Assembly (NCBI GenBank): GCA_010015745.1
Contig: ML978292.1
Location: forward strand, 1-64,000
Direction of reading: 5' to 3'
Source of the DNA: Setomelanomma holmii
Taxonomy: Eukaryota; Ascomycota; Dothideomycetes; Pleosporales; Phaeosphaeriaceae
Length of the DNA stretch: 64,000 nucleotides
In this document: piece by piece, positions 1 through 11,422 of the stretch
How positions within the stretch are numbered: the first letter of the stretch is position 1
Layout of the letters: each line of letters opens with the position of its first letter
Translations under genes and position numbers: made by a program
Notes under the pieces: model-generated
Databases searched by the model: none
Told to the model about the DNA's origin: nothing
The model's input: only the letters and a program-made list of their open reading frames with translations

Positions 1-853
1 AGTTGGGATAGCTCATGTACGGCAGTCTATATATGTAGCTCCGCCCACCTCAGGTAGTCAATTCAGCGCAGTCCTCCCCCCTCCGTACCGTTACAATATA
101 TCTCGATGTTTTCGAGCACATTTATTGGGGCGGGAGCGCTTTGAAAGTCTGGCACAAAGAACATACGTCGCTTCTGTATGTAATATGGAAGGGACCGAGG
201 TTTGGCCACATGTGTCCATAATCCTGCCGCTTCTGGCGGCGGCCAGACATGACACGTGGTATTGCAAGTTCTGATAAGTCAGGGCAGGCTGACTTGAATG
301 CTGGACAGGAGGGTCTTTTGGGGTGGTAGTTATATGCTGCCATAGATAAGGGAGATGAGGGAGACCGCACGGCAGTGATCTGGAGGGAGATAGCTCAGTG
401 AGAATGGTGTGTCCTTCGAGCAGGAATGTCCCGACATACGCAGAGCGTGAGCATATCTAGATACATACTCATTTCTCGGATATGGAATGTACCACACTGC
501 CTTCCAAATTCATTCTATGCGAATTTGTCGTTCTCATCGTCTCATACAAGCTGTCGAATTCTTCTCAACTCCATAGGACTACAGAACTGTAGGTTATGGG
601 CCTAGTGTCTGATAATTATGGTCGTCTGCGTGTTGGGATGTGAAGGCGAAGAACAGTCTTCAAGCACATGTAATGTATGACGACTGAATTCTGGTAAAAC
701 ATAGGCGACTCCTCGAAGTCTTTAGAAAGCACAGTTTGAGCTCAGAAGGTGGATTAGAAGGCTTTGGACGCTGCGGTTGCTTCTATATCTATCTTATCGG
801 CGTATAGCCAGTCTGGCATGAGCATTGGTATGGTCTTTTCTGTGGATGGCATC

Positions 854-862
854 TATATATAG
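854..862 (+). promoter_or_regulatory. TATA-like motif before the small ORF at 935
   Basis: The stretch contains TATATATA about 75-80 bases upstream of the ATG at 935, a distance that suits a fungal TATA box plus a short leader. It is only suggestive, because such AT-rich strings occur by chance. Confidence 0.25.
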
Positions 863-934
863 AGGCATTCAAGCACGGACGCGTCATGGTGCAATCGCGC
901 GGCGAATTTAGGAAAAGTAAGAACAATTGCATAC

Positions 935-1252
935 ATGAGTGCAAAGAAACATATCAAGGCGCATAGGCAATTTCGAGAGACATTGCCAACACCCAGTTTA
1001 GAGGTTTGCGCGAAGAATACGGCGCTGATCAAAGACGGCCTGCAGGAAGCGGAACAAGGTCTGAGCACAAGTTTCAGCACAAGCGCGGGTTCAGGCCAAA
1101 CATGCAACGTAGGGGTACGCGTTTGGACTAATGACAGGAATGATGGGCTGTTTGTGGTAAGAAGCGGTCGGACTGGAGGAAGATTGTGTAGCACCGAAGC
1201 GGTGCGGCGGACAACGCAACATGGTATGCATTCGCGGCAGCTTCTGCTGTGA
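935..1252 (+). CDS. doubtful small hypothetical protein, 105 aa
   Basis: This is an intronless ATG-to-TGA ORF of 105 codons. The product would be basic at the N-terminus (MSAKKHIKAHRQF) with a Ser/Thr-rich middle, no signal peptide and no membrane segment. No family is recognised. A TATATATA motif lies just upstream. Against it being real, an equally long ORF (135 codons, 853-1260) occupies the opposite strand over the same bases, and the neighbourhood is decayed. It could be a lineage-specific gene or a chance ORF. Confidence 0.25.
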   Translation: MSAKKHIKAHRQFRETLPTPSLEVCAKNTALIKDGLQEAEQGLSTSFSTSAGSGQTCNVGVRVWTNDRNDGLFVVRSGRTGGRLCSTEAVRRTTQHGMHSRQLLL

Positions 1253-1790
1253 CACCACATTTCTCATACGAAATGAAGAGGCATGTATTTCGGTACATGA
1301 ATGTTGTTCCAAGCCATAGCTCGTTCGCGTGGCGCTTTATTCTGCGCGATCACTTCATGCCACTCATAATCGGATGACATTGTCGTTTTGGTCGCAAGGG
1401 ACACATAGATTGCTGCAGTCAACTTTTTGCAGAACATCGGATGAAAGTTCCAGTAATTTTGAACTCGTAGCTGGAAGAAGATGTTGTGAAGATTGAAACC
1501 CCGCTGGAGAAGAATTTGTAGTGAGGCAGCAAACGCGGAAATGACAGGCCATCAGTCATATCTCGCTAGAATTCTGGTGGAGGAATATGTTTCGACACGA
1601 AGAGCATTGGTCCCGCTTCTTGCTTTCAATTCTCAACAACCAACCAGCTTGTTACATCCTACCTAGAAGTTAGTGTAGGTTTCGTGCTCTGCCGGTGGGG
1701 TAGGTTGGGTCGGGTCGGATCACCGATCTACACGGTACCGCCAGCCCAAACAGTACCTAAGAGGCCACTTTGCTCGTCATCACCTGTCTT

Positions 1791-3544
1791 ATGCAGCAGG
1801 AAAGAGGACCACCCCCAGAGAATGGCCAGCTTTCCGACGACTTGAAGCAGCAATTGCTGAAAAAAATATTCTGTCGAGCGGGGCCCGCTTCATGATAGCG
1901 ATCTACCCATACACAAAGCTGCGTAGAACGGCGACACTTCTCAGGTTGTGACTTTGATCGCTTCAGGCGGGAACACCAACGCTCGTGGCGTATACGACTG
2001 TACACTGCTTCAATTGGCGATCTGTGGCGATCATGCAGAGACTGTTCGGATACTTCTATTTGCTGGGGCAGATCCAACCTTGAAAGACGGCATAGAAGCA
2101 GGTTACTACGCGCTTTTCGATGCCGTCAATGATGCAGCATGGTTTGGGACTCAACATGCGCTCGCAGCACTACTTGACATCGGACTCAAAGTGCCGGTCA
2201 ACGCTCTCCGTTAGGCTGCCTCACTCAATCACGTACAGTGGGTACTCATGGTTTTGGGAAGGCTTGGCCGCGATGACTTTTCCGATTTGTCTAGACAGGA
2301 GGGCTTGATGGCGGCATTGGAACGAGCGGCGAGGTGCTGGCACCTGGAGGCAGTCGAACTCGTTTTGGCGTATGTCACAACCTCTCCAGTAAGCTTTGTC
2401 ACAGAGAACCTACTTTCGCTGAGCTCTGCACTTGTAAGCGTAGTGGGTCCTTTTGATTGTGACGAAAGATGCCGGTGGCATCAAAAGCCTGGGATCCAAC
2501 GGCCCGTTACGCAAAAGCTTATCACAGCTGGTGCAGCCGTAAATTTAGAAGGTTCACTGTCGGGAAAGACTGCGTTCTGGGCAGTCCTGGAGTCCGACGG
2601 GTTTCCAGGAGACATTGTTCGTCTGCTCTTGGAAAATGGGGTGTGGGTCGACAAAATATCCGAGGACGGCCGTACGCCGCCGTTATTTGGCATTGTCTCA
2701 AATCGCGACGGCGATGCCAATCTTGTTTAAACATTTCTAGAGGCAGAAGCTAAAGCAATAATCACGGATGTCGACATGAACACGCTTTTACATGTTGCTG
2801 TACATCGTTTTTTGGCAGAGCTCTTGTTCAAAGACGGCGCAAACTCGTTCGCGAAAAATCGTCATGGGACGACATTCCATCTAGCATGCGAAGACGGATG
2901 CGTGGAAGTCGCAGAGTCTCTTCTATCGCAAGGCGCCCTTGTCGATGAACCTTCAACCGAAAAGAGATGCATGCCACTTCCATTTGCCACAGGTGCGGCA
3001 AACAGTCGGACGCTGGTCCCCTTTATACCCTGAAGACAGGAGCAGATTGTACAGCTGCTCCTCGCCCATGGCGCGAATGTCCGAGCCACCACCTCAGATG
3101 GCCAAACAGCACTCCACCCCACAGCACACTCGGGTCTCGTTGAACTCACAACGCGCTTGATTGAGCACGGAGCTGACGTTTGCGCCGCCACATCAAATGG
3201 AGAAACAGCCTTGCATATGGTTTGCGACATGACCGTTCCAGCGCAGATGAGTGCAAGGCTTGCGATCATGAGCATACTTCTTGATCATGGAGCCGGTCGA
3301 GAAGCCCGAGATAAGAACGGGTCGACACAATTGCACGCATCGTGGTCCTGCGCTCATTTTGCCTATGGCTTCGAACCCGATCTTTTTTTCTTCCTCTTGA
3401 CAAAGGGGTGCCCGTCGACTTGCCAAGGATAACGAAGGAAGGGCGCCTATCGATCTCATCGATACTACAAAATGGATGTGGGACGGAGAACGTATGGTGC
3501 TAGCAAGATCTAAACCTGAATACAAAGAGAATACGACCCCATAA
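1791..3544 (+). pseudogene. decayed ankyrin-repeat protein gene
   Basis: An ATG at 1791 opens a frame with a helical N-terminus (QLSDDLKQQLLKKIF). After a frameshift near 1880-1895 the second frame carries ankyrin repeats up to about 3400. Typical repeat cores are visible, for example GRTPPL, GTTFHLACEDG, DGQTALH, SNGETALHMVCD and LIEHGADV-type loops. This frame is broken by stops at 1924 (TAG), 2212 (TAG), 2728 (TAA) and 3031 (TGA), and repeat-like sequence continues across each of them. A further shift near 3400-3412 restores an ending (LAKDNEGRAPIDLID) that stops at 3542-3544. Glutamine or arginine codons would fit at the stop positions, compatible with C-to-T decay, although any stop codon is one transition from Gln or Arg. 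Ankyrin proteins mediate protein-protein contacts; the original partner is unknown. Introns cannot explain all the breaks, so a dead gene is the best reading. Confidence 0.75.
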
Positions 3545-4358
3545 GAGAGGAAAGAGGCAGAGGAAGAGGAAGTGGGGCGCAGTGGACTCGCGGTCCTTCT
3601 AGAGGGTCTTCTGGAAGAACTTGCACCTTGCGGGACATAACCAGTTTAGTTAACAAAACGTATAACATGCCGGATTTCCTTCTTCGTTTGTTGCACCATA
3701 GCCTGGCTCATCCAATCTCTTTGGAACTTGTAAGCGCTTCGTTCAAAAGAGGAAAGTGGCAAAGATTTGTAGGTATAAGTATGTCGTCTTGACAGCCGCT
3801 CACCCTGGCACATGGATCAAGACTTCGGGAGCCTTCGTTCAACAACATGTGCAAGTCTGATACTTCTTTCGACACAATAACTCCACGCAACATTAATCGT
3901 TTCCCGATTTCCTTTGGTGCAGATATTCTTGGTCCATCTCGTGATATCTCCCGTTGACGTCCTTGTACAGCATTCAACCATTGGGGTTTGAAACGTTATT
4001 TTTAGTGTCGTGACAAGGATATCCACGCATGGAAATTGCCTGTGGCAATCTTTTTATTGGGACGTCGCAGTAGTTCTCATGGTAGTTCGTTGTGGTGGAA
4101 TCGTGGTGCTCCATGTGCCGATGCAGCACATGTTGTGATGCCTGGAGAATATGAGAGTGGGGAAGAGAGAGGAAAAGCATATGAGGTGCGGGTATTTATA
4201 TTCCAAGCGGCTAGCCAACAAGTTCGTAAACTCGCTGTATTTCAAGACTTGACATGTGCCTCGTCTCTAAAGCCTTTCTTTCTCGACGATGAAAGCATCT
4301 AGAACTATTTCAACTCTCCGATGTACATTTGCATCTTCTAGCATCTTTTCTTTTCATG
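3545..4358. other. intergenic, nothing recognised
   Basis: Only short overlapping ORFs under 90 codons are present on both strands, with no recognisable motifs. The start of the stretch (about 3545-3580) is a purine-rich GAGGAAGAGGAAG tract. The Tc1-like element begins immediately to the right. Confidence 0.5.
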
Positions 4359-4360
4359 TA

Positions 4361-4408
4361 CAGTACTAGGACTAAAGTTTGTTCGCGTTTCCCGCACGGG
4401 CCAACACA
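4361..4408 (+). repeat. left terminal inverted repeat of the Tc1-like element
   Basis: It begins CAGTACTAGGAC directly after a TA dinucleotide and pairs with the reverse complement of 5670-5717. The two arms differ at several positions in the outermost 14 bases, consistent with age. Confidence 0.85.
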
Positions 4409-4498
4409 ACAACGCAAACTCCAAGAAGAGCTTATTCTTTAATACGCGATAATTCCACTAGTATAGGAGCTTTTAGTACAGAAATTAGCGGTAATCAA

Positions 4499-5567
4499 AT
4501 GCGCAAAGGTGAATTATTAGAATACTAGCGCGATTATGTTCTATCTCAGAAAGAGGCGGGTGTACAGATAAAGGAAATCGCAGAGACTCTTAACTGCTCG
4601 CAGCGCTGCGTTCAGAAGACCATCTAGCGATGGGAGACTACCGGCAGCAACGTAACGCGCCCTTGGGCAGGCCGTACACCAAGTTTATCTAGGCGGGACC
4701 GTCGCCTGCTGCTTCGCCTTGCTAAAAGATATCCAAAAATTGAGTACCGCAAGCTCCCAGAGGAGGCTCAAATGTGGCCGGCTGATTCTGACATCTCCTA
4801 CGTTTCTAAGAAGACTGTTCAACGCGTATTACTTGAAGCTGGTTACCACAAATTTCGTGCAAAGCGACAGACTAAAGATTAGTAGATCTACAGCGCTGCT
4901 TCGTCTCAAGTTTGCGCGTAACTATGCTGGCTTTAACTGGAAAAGAGAGACTCTCAAGTTCAGTGACGAGTGCAGCATCGCCCGGGGAAGTAGCCACAAT
5001 ACCACCTGGGTCTGGCAGTTACCTGCGGAGAAATGGAGCCACAATAAAGTAGAAGAGGTCTCTACTGCTCGCTAGCCAGCTCGAATAGTTGGGGGCTCAA
5101 TTTGGATGACTCCGGGAGGTCGTTGTGGGCGTAGTCCTATAGTAATTATGACCCACAACAGCACAGCAAAGCGCAAGAGCTACACCAATTGGAGCTTTCG
5201 AGAGGCTCTTAGAGAGGGCCTCCTACCTTAATACAAGCCTGGGCAGAGGTTCATGATGGACAACGCCCCCATTCACACGGCCAAAAAGAGCAAGGAGTAC
5301 CTTGAGAGACACGGCGTGTGGACTATCGAATGGCCACCTTACTCACCTGACTTAAACCCTATTGAACACATGTGGTGGGCCCTCAAAAGGAAGCTCTATG
5401 ACCTCCATCCTGAGTTAGACTATATGGGAGAGTCTGCAGAGGAGTGGGTGGCATTTGAAGCTGGGTTGAAGGAGGCGTGGGCTGCCATACCTGACACATT
5501 GATTAAGAAGCTTATTACGTCCATGCCGCGTTGGCTAGAGGCCTGCTACCAGGCAAGGGGCTACTAG
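4499..5567 (+). pseudogene. Tc1-type DDE transposase relic
   Basis: The N-terminal helix-turn-helix half starts at ATG 4499 (motifs VQIKEIAETLNCSQRCVQKT and RRDRRLLLRLAKRYP) but contains TAG stops at 4526, 4625, 4880 and 4883. A frameshift at about 4886-4915 moves the reading to the frame that holds the catalytic half. That half has a first Asp in KFSDECS (codon 4965), a second Asp in MMDNAPIHTAK (codon 5259) and a Glu in DLNPIEHMWW (codon 5364). The spacing of 34 residues between the last two is the DD34E signature of Tc1 transposases. Further stops lie at 5073 and near 5229. The triad codons survive but no full-length protein can be made, so the copy is not autonomous. Confidence 0.88.
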
Positions 5568-5669
5568 ACTAAATATTGAGTACAATGCGATTAATTTGCG
5601 ACCCTTACGTGCAATTTTAATTCACTGTGGGTAGAATTGTGGGTGGTTGAATTCTGGTAGTAAATGTGG

Positions 5670-5717
5670 TGGGTGTGGCCCGAGCGCGCACGCGAACAAA
5701 CTTCTGTCCTCTGACTG
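5670..5717 (-). repeat. right terminal inverted repeat of the Tc1-like element
   Basis: Read on the minus strand it begins CAGTCAGAGGACAG and is followed outside by TA. It mirrors the left repeat, including the AAGTTTGTTCGCG block. Confidence 0.85.
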
Positions 5718-5867
5718 TATATACCTATATCTACTCTTTTCATGAGCTTTCTAGGGCCATTCCTCATGATCTCATGACCCTATATCCACAAGTCCACGTT
5801 TCCCGCTCAACCATTTCGATACCTCACCCCTGTCCCTCCTCCCATTGTAACCCTTCCGCCTACACAA

Positions 5868-8800
5868 CTAAGCCCACATCGTCCTAAACTTAGTATCAAA
5901 GTCCTCCTTCAATGCCTTGAACGCCTTCAGCACATCCAACAACCCCTTCCCTTCCTCCCACGCAGGCGGCTCCTGGTCGGCATCGTCTGCATCCCAGTCC
6001 TCCTCGACCTCGCTATCTTCCGACTCATCCGCATCATCTTCCCAGCTGTCCATGACCTTGGTCTTCTTCTTCTTGACCTGCACGGGAAGTTCTTGCTTAA
6101 TCGGCCCGTTGCCTGAGGCCAGTGTTGTGCCCGATAAATTGGTGATCTCGGACGCCGCATCGGTGGGAAGGAACTTGTCTTCGCGATCTTCCTCGGCTTC
6201 GTCGCCGCCGCCGCGGATGTCGATGAAGTCGAGGTCCGAGTCGGATCCCAGGTTCATGAAGTTGGATAGCGAGGTCACGATAGTGGCGAGAACCATACTG
6301 AAGTCGTTGAGCACAAACCAGATGTCTCCGCGACGGATGCGGTTGGCGTTGATAAGCGCGGTGGGGTTAGAATGGTTGAAGTAGTCGTACAGATAGGCGT
6401 TCAGTGGCAACTCGGAGTCCTCGGGGTACAGACCGACGTGCGGTACAACAGCTTCCTCGAGGAAGACCCCGGATCGGCTGGTGCTGCAGAGGTCGTGGAT
6501 CGAGTCGAAGGTATCGTCGTGGCCGGACAGCGCTACGAATGAAGATCGGGCTTTGAGTGGAGCCTTGTGCTCTACACCCTTGAGCGGTTTCGAGGAGTCG
6601 GTTCCAACCTTGAGCGCGGTTAAAGGGAGGGTATTGTCGGGCTCCTTCACATGCTGCTCCACAAATGTCTGGACATAGGCTGTGAAGATGTCTAACGTAG
6701 TCTTGTTGTGGCGACGCAAGATGTCGGCGGCAGCTTCGGGCATTGCAGGTAGAAAGACGATCGAAGGGCTACCCTTGACGACTTCCTGGACGAACTCCTT
6801 GTCCGCTTGCCTGCAGTAGCGTCGTCCGAACAAGTGTGACATTGTGAGCATCAGCTCACGGAGCACTGCTTCTTGGTTGGTGGCAAATCTTGCGCAAAGC
6901 TGATGGAAGTAGCCGTCCTTTAGCAAGGCGTGGAAAGCGAAAGACGAGTTTTCTGTGAAGTACAGATGGCTGACGGCTCCTGCGAAGTTAAGAGGTACAC
7001 CCTGTGCGTCTAGAAGATGCTGCCTTCGTAGATACTCGATTGAGAATCGCAAGTGATGCAAGACGGTCATCTTCGCCTCGTCTCCTCCCAGGTACAATCG
7101 CGGCTGTGAGAGCAACGCGTTGACTGAGCGGACCGCGAAGGGAGAGTTGTCGGACGAGTGGAGGAGCGTGAATAGACGCAGCACCAAGGTAGTCGTTATC
7201 GGGAAGTGGCCGTTGAGATCAGGAAGTCGAGAGCTGATGAGTTTGTGGATCTTGCTCAAGGACACTCCGTGGAAGACGACATTTCCCAGCATGTCAAAAC
7301 CACGACGACCAGCACGACCAGCAGCCTGTCGAAAGTTGAGGGCTGTCAGGAAGACAGAATCTCCAGAGAACACGACCGTCTTACAGGGCATGTTGATACC
7401 CAAAGCAAGGGTTCCAGTAGCAATGACGACTCGGAGGTAGCCTCGTCGGAAGAGCATCTCCACACAGTACCTGTACTTGCGGTTTAGACCAGCATGATGA
7501 ACACCGATACCACGCCGGAGACCGTCAATCAGCCATTCTTCGACCCCACGACGGCGCATCTGGTACGCAAAGTCTTCGAGCTCTTCTTGTGACAGCTTTT
7601 TATTGTCTGCAAAGTGGAAGCCGTCGAGTGGCTTCTCGGGGTTGAAGGATGCGAAAGCGCTCACTTCCTGGTTGGCCGCTTCCCTCATCTGATCCTGTTT
7701 GGTCATACCCTTGTTTGCGCCACGTACACCCTGCTTCTCACGTCTAGCCATCTCCTTCTTCCACTCGTCCCACTCGCGCAGCTTGTCCTTCCACTTGGGG
7801 CTGGTTTGCTTCCACGAGGCTTCCGCTTCGGTGAGCTGTTTCATCAGTGTTTGGCACATCTTCTCGCACACTGCTCGATCGTAATTGAAAATGATTCCCG
7901 GAAGAGCATCTTGGCGCTGCAAATCGGCCAGTAAGGGCAGGATGCTGTTGACGTCATGGTTCAACTCCATCTCGTCAATGTCAGAACCATCGTCTTCGAT
8001 GTCGACAGGAGCTGGCCGTTGGGCCAGACTCGTGATCGTACTGCTGAGATCTTTGCGAACTGCTTCGAACGGAGACGCATCATCCGCCATCCATTTTGAA
8101 AGCACTGTCTTGAGCCCGGCCTGCCAGTGAATGATGTCGGCTTTCTTGACAACAGCAGGTAAGATTGCAGACGGATCCAGTGACTTGTCAACCGGAAAGT
8201 CTTTAGTTTGGTGCTTTGACATGCTCTGCCAAAGGGTGAAGCAGTCTCGAGCCTCGAATGTCAGATCGGATGGGAGGCCACGAGCGCGATTAGTCAAACT
8301 CGCTACTGGATGTAGGAAAGCAAAGTTTCCTTGCTCGTTTAGTCCAAGTTGGGCGAAAGCGCGCTGTGTGGGCAGTGGGAGATAGTCGGAGGGGTCGGGG
8401 CGTGTGGGTGGCGTATAGATGAACTTTCGAAGATCAGAGTAACGATGAGGATGCTGTACCATGACGAGCTCATGGCCTGCAGCCTTTTGCGTCGACGCAA
8501 GCCAGTCATTGAAGGCTTCGGCGTTCCCGATGGTGGCAGACAACGCAATGATCGGGCAAGGAGCCATGAGTAGTAGTTGTTCCCAGATCAGGCCATCTTC
8601 AGCCTGACCAATACAGTGGACTTCATCAAAGATGATCCACTTTACACGTTTCGACCAACTTTTGGCGTGACTCGGAGCAAGAAGCATAATTTGCAAGATA
8701 TGTGGCACGGTAACCAAGATCTGGCATCCAGTTGGGTTGTTGATCCGGTAGTCGCGAGTGTGAATTCCCCAAACTGAATTGCTGTACTTATAGTTCTTGG

Positions 8801-11422
8801 AAAAACGGGCCTGGACCTCTGCAGCGATTTGATTGACCAACGCTTTAGTAGGAGCGACGTAGACAAGGACATCGTCATTGTTAGATTCTAGCACCTGTTT
8901 CATAGCATAGAACGATATGAATGTTTTACCGGCTGATGTGGGTGCGATTACGAGCAAGCTGCGACGAGCGTCGATCTCGTCTAGCACTCGCCTCTGCCAC
9001 GCGTCAGGCTCGAAAGGTACACGCGGATCAGGTGCGGAGTCCATGGTTCGATCGAAATAAGGTCCACAATGAAGAAGCTGGAAGTGCTCTGGGGACAGCT
9101 TCAAAGTAAGGTCCGGGAACGTTATATCCTGGTTGAGCGCGAACTGGAATGGGAGTTTTCGATCCCCTTGTGCGGCTGGTATCTGCAGCGGTGGAAGCTT
9201 GAGCTTCTCTACCGTGTCCTTCAAGCACGCTGAAATCGTCTTCGTGACGCTCGGAAGATTGCAGAACGATCTGACTGTGTCGAAAATGAGAGCAGCGATA
9301 TAAATCCCATCATCTTTATCGGACTTCCGACAGTTATGGATCCACATTTCCAGCAAGACGTCGAGCATATAGAGGCGTACTTCAGGCTCCAAGGTCTTCC
9401 GCTTGACTTCGCTGTTGAGACCAACCAAATATTGTCTCGCCTTGTTGTAACGGGATGCCAGATCGGTTTGCTTCTCCAGACCCTCGCAGTACACGCCCCA
9501 GGCCTGATATAGCTGTTTCGCCATGTCTTCATCCTTGCGCTTGGAGCTTGCTGCGATGTCAGCCAGCATTTGTTGTTTGGCCGAATTGATGTTTTTGCTG
9601 CTTTTCTTCGACTGTATTTTGGGTTTCGTGTTCTCTGCTTTGGCTGGAGGCAGGTTGGACTCCTTGTCTCCCATGGTAATCGTCTCCGGCTCAAGAACTT
9701 TGCCGACTGCGTTCGTCAAGCTAGCTGCGTACGAAGTCATCTCGGCCATGAAGAATTGGTTCCGACGTAAAGCCTTCTTGGCTATCTTCGGGTCTTTCTC
9801 CAGCTGGCTCTTCGACTTGTTCTCAATTGGACGCTTGGCGTTGTGCCAGTGAGAAACTTCGCGGAAGATACTCGCAGAAGTGGAATCGGCTTTGCCTCCC
9901 GACTTGCTTATCCTCAGATGGATTGGTTTCAGGTGCTCGTCAAATACAGGATCAGAGAAAGGCAATAGTGAGTACGAGGCCGTGTCCGTTCCATTACTCG
10001 TGTCTGCAGCCGAATCTGTCGATGTCGACTCACTGGCAAGATCGGGAATATCCTCGCCACTCAGGTCTGCTGTGGCCTTTCGGAGAACTTCGAATCTCGT
10101 TGTTTTGGAGGGGTATTGCACGCAGTACGCAAGCAGTCGGCCATCTATGGCATCGGCAATGTCGCAGTCCGTATCGAGTTCGTCGATCTCATCGCTCCAT
10201 GCTGCTGAGCCTATGAGTTTGCGTGCCTCTTGCGCAAAGCTGATGATGAACTCCTGGACCTCCTCGGATACCTCTTGTGAATCAAGTTGTCGATCAGAGA
10301 GACTGATCTCCGAAAGTAATGCTGCTTGGTTGAGCAAAGCCGTCACAAGCTCATCTTCGTCTTCAGTCGAGGCAAGCTTTGCTGCGAGAAGCACTGTCAA
10401 GTACTCGCGCTCGGTCAACGGGAATTGGTCACACGACTTTGCAACAACCTGTAGAGCCTTGCGCACATGTTCAGGGTTGATTACAGGGCTTTTGTCTCCT
10501 GTAGTGGGTTGCTGGTGTCCAGTTAGCCTTCCCTTAAGTCAAGGTGATTCGCTAGCACCAATCGTGCTTGCAAGGACTCTCGCTGCTCGTAATCTAAGAG
10601 GGACAGACTTGGCTGTACGAGTGTGCACTGGATAGGGAACCATGCCTGGTCCGTAGACAATACATGTCGATTTGAACTTACTGCAGTAGGTATAACAATA
10701 TCCATCTTACGTGAGTGTTCGAGGATCGTGGTGATGACCTTTGTGTCTTGCCACTCAAGACCGTTAATCAGAGCGGTACTGTAGCCTCGCTGCATCAATT
10801 CGTAGATCAGAGTTCGGAAGGATGCTTTGTAAGTCTTTTGGCGATCGCTTAGACTCGCCTCTTCGTCCTGAAGAACATCGAGGTCTTTCTGCAGGATTGT
10901 TCGCTTACGGAGGTCTTTGACCGAAGCTCCATCGTGGGAAAGTACGAAGTAGATGTCGGTTGTCCGGAGGTATTCCCCAAATGCGTCAGAAGTCGTTGAC
11001 GAGAAACGGTGTACCTCGATGTCTGGGTGGTTTGTGTCCAGGTTGACCTGAAGGTGGCGGATGATTGCGGCTCGTGCAAGAAGATACTTCTCGCTGCTCT
11101 CTTGTGGAACACCTTGAGGCACGCAAAGATCCTGGGAGTCGTCGAAAAAGGCGATGTGAAAGTTGCATCGTCTCGAAACTAGACCATAGAGAAACTTCTC
11201 GACGGCGTAAGATGCATGTAACAACTGGAACCCTGAATCGAAATCGAGATGTTTGTCGCTGAAACACTGTAACAATAACGACTCGCCGTGGATAAGAAAT
11301 CTCTCGCTTCCCGCAAAGTCGCCAACCAGATCGACGCGCCGACTGTACAGCCTTGAGTACCATTCGAGAATTCGGCTGGTGGCGTCGTTTTGAGCAGGGC
11401 TCCCCGTTGTGATACCCGCCAT
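5868..11422 (-). CDS. DDX60-type Ski2-like ATP-dependent RNA helicase
   Basis: This large superfamily 2 helicase has about 1,835 residues in my model. The N-terminal 290 residues carry the DDX60 family block (LVSRRCNFHIAFFDDSQ and DLVGDFAGSERFLIHG). The core has Walker A APTSAGKT, motif Ia PTKALVNQ, a DEVH box, SATIGN, ATGTLALGINMP and QAAGRAGRRG, typical of Ski2-like enzymes that unwind RNA with ATP. The C-terminus is acidic (about the last 100 residues). The start is the ATG at 11422; the upstream in-frame codons are not ATG. The open frame breaks once: the N-terminal frame stops at 10523-10525 while the rest is open from about 10511 down. I propose an intron at 10512-10558 (47 nt, branch CTAAC, acceptor CAG), which keeps frame but needs a poor donor, GTGCTA. 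A one-base frameshift near 10528 is the alternative. The mammalian relative is an interferon-induced RNA-sensing cofactor; the role in fungi is not established. Confidence 0.88.

Larger units (their letters stand above)
1..1790. other. gene-poor left flank
   Basis: No recognisable gene or RNA was seen here. Short ORFs occur on both strands and overlap each other between about 850 and 1310. The plus-strand one at 935-1252 is listed separately as a doubtful candidate because a TATATATA motif lies about 80 bases upstream. Around 1690-1725 there is a G-rich run of short GGGT-type repeats. No tRNA-like A and B boxes were noticed. Confidence 0.5.
4361..5717 (+). mobile_element. Tc1/mariner-type DNA transposon (defective), about 1.36 kb
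   Basis: The element is bounded by terminal inverted repeats of roughly 48 bases and flanked by TA on both sides (4359-4360 and 5718-5719), the target duplication expected for Tc1/mariner. The best conserved TIR block, AAGTTTGTTCGCG, lies 14 bases from each end in perfect mirror position (4375-4387 and 5691-5703). A second block, CGGGCCA, is mirrored at 4397-4403 and 5676-5682. Inside is a plus-strand DD34E transposase relic. The subgroup resembles the Ant1/Molly-like Tc1 elements known from filamentous fungi; that assignment is by impression, not by alignment. The element sits 150 bases beyond the 3' end of the DDX60-like helicase gene. Confidence 0.9.

Noticed and set aside
1924..3033. Reading the ankyrin stops as proof of repeat-induced point mutation
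   Set aside because: Every stop codon is one C-to-T change from a Gln or Arg codon, so this alone proves nothing. Dinucleotide indices would be needed.
9880..10635. 251-codon plus-strand ORF inside the helicase gene
   Set aside because: It is a Ser/Arg-rich antisense frame of a well-supported helicase coding region.
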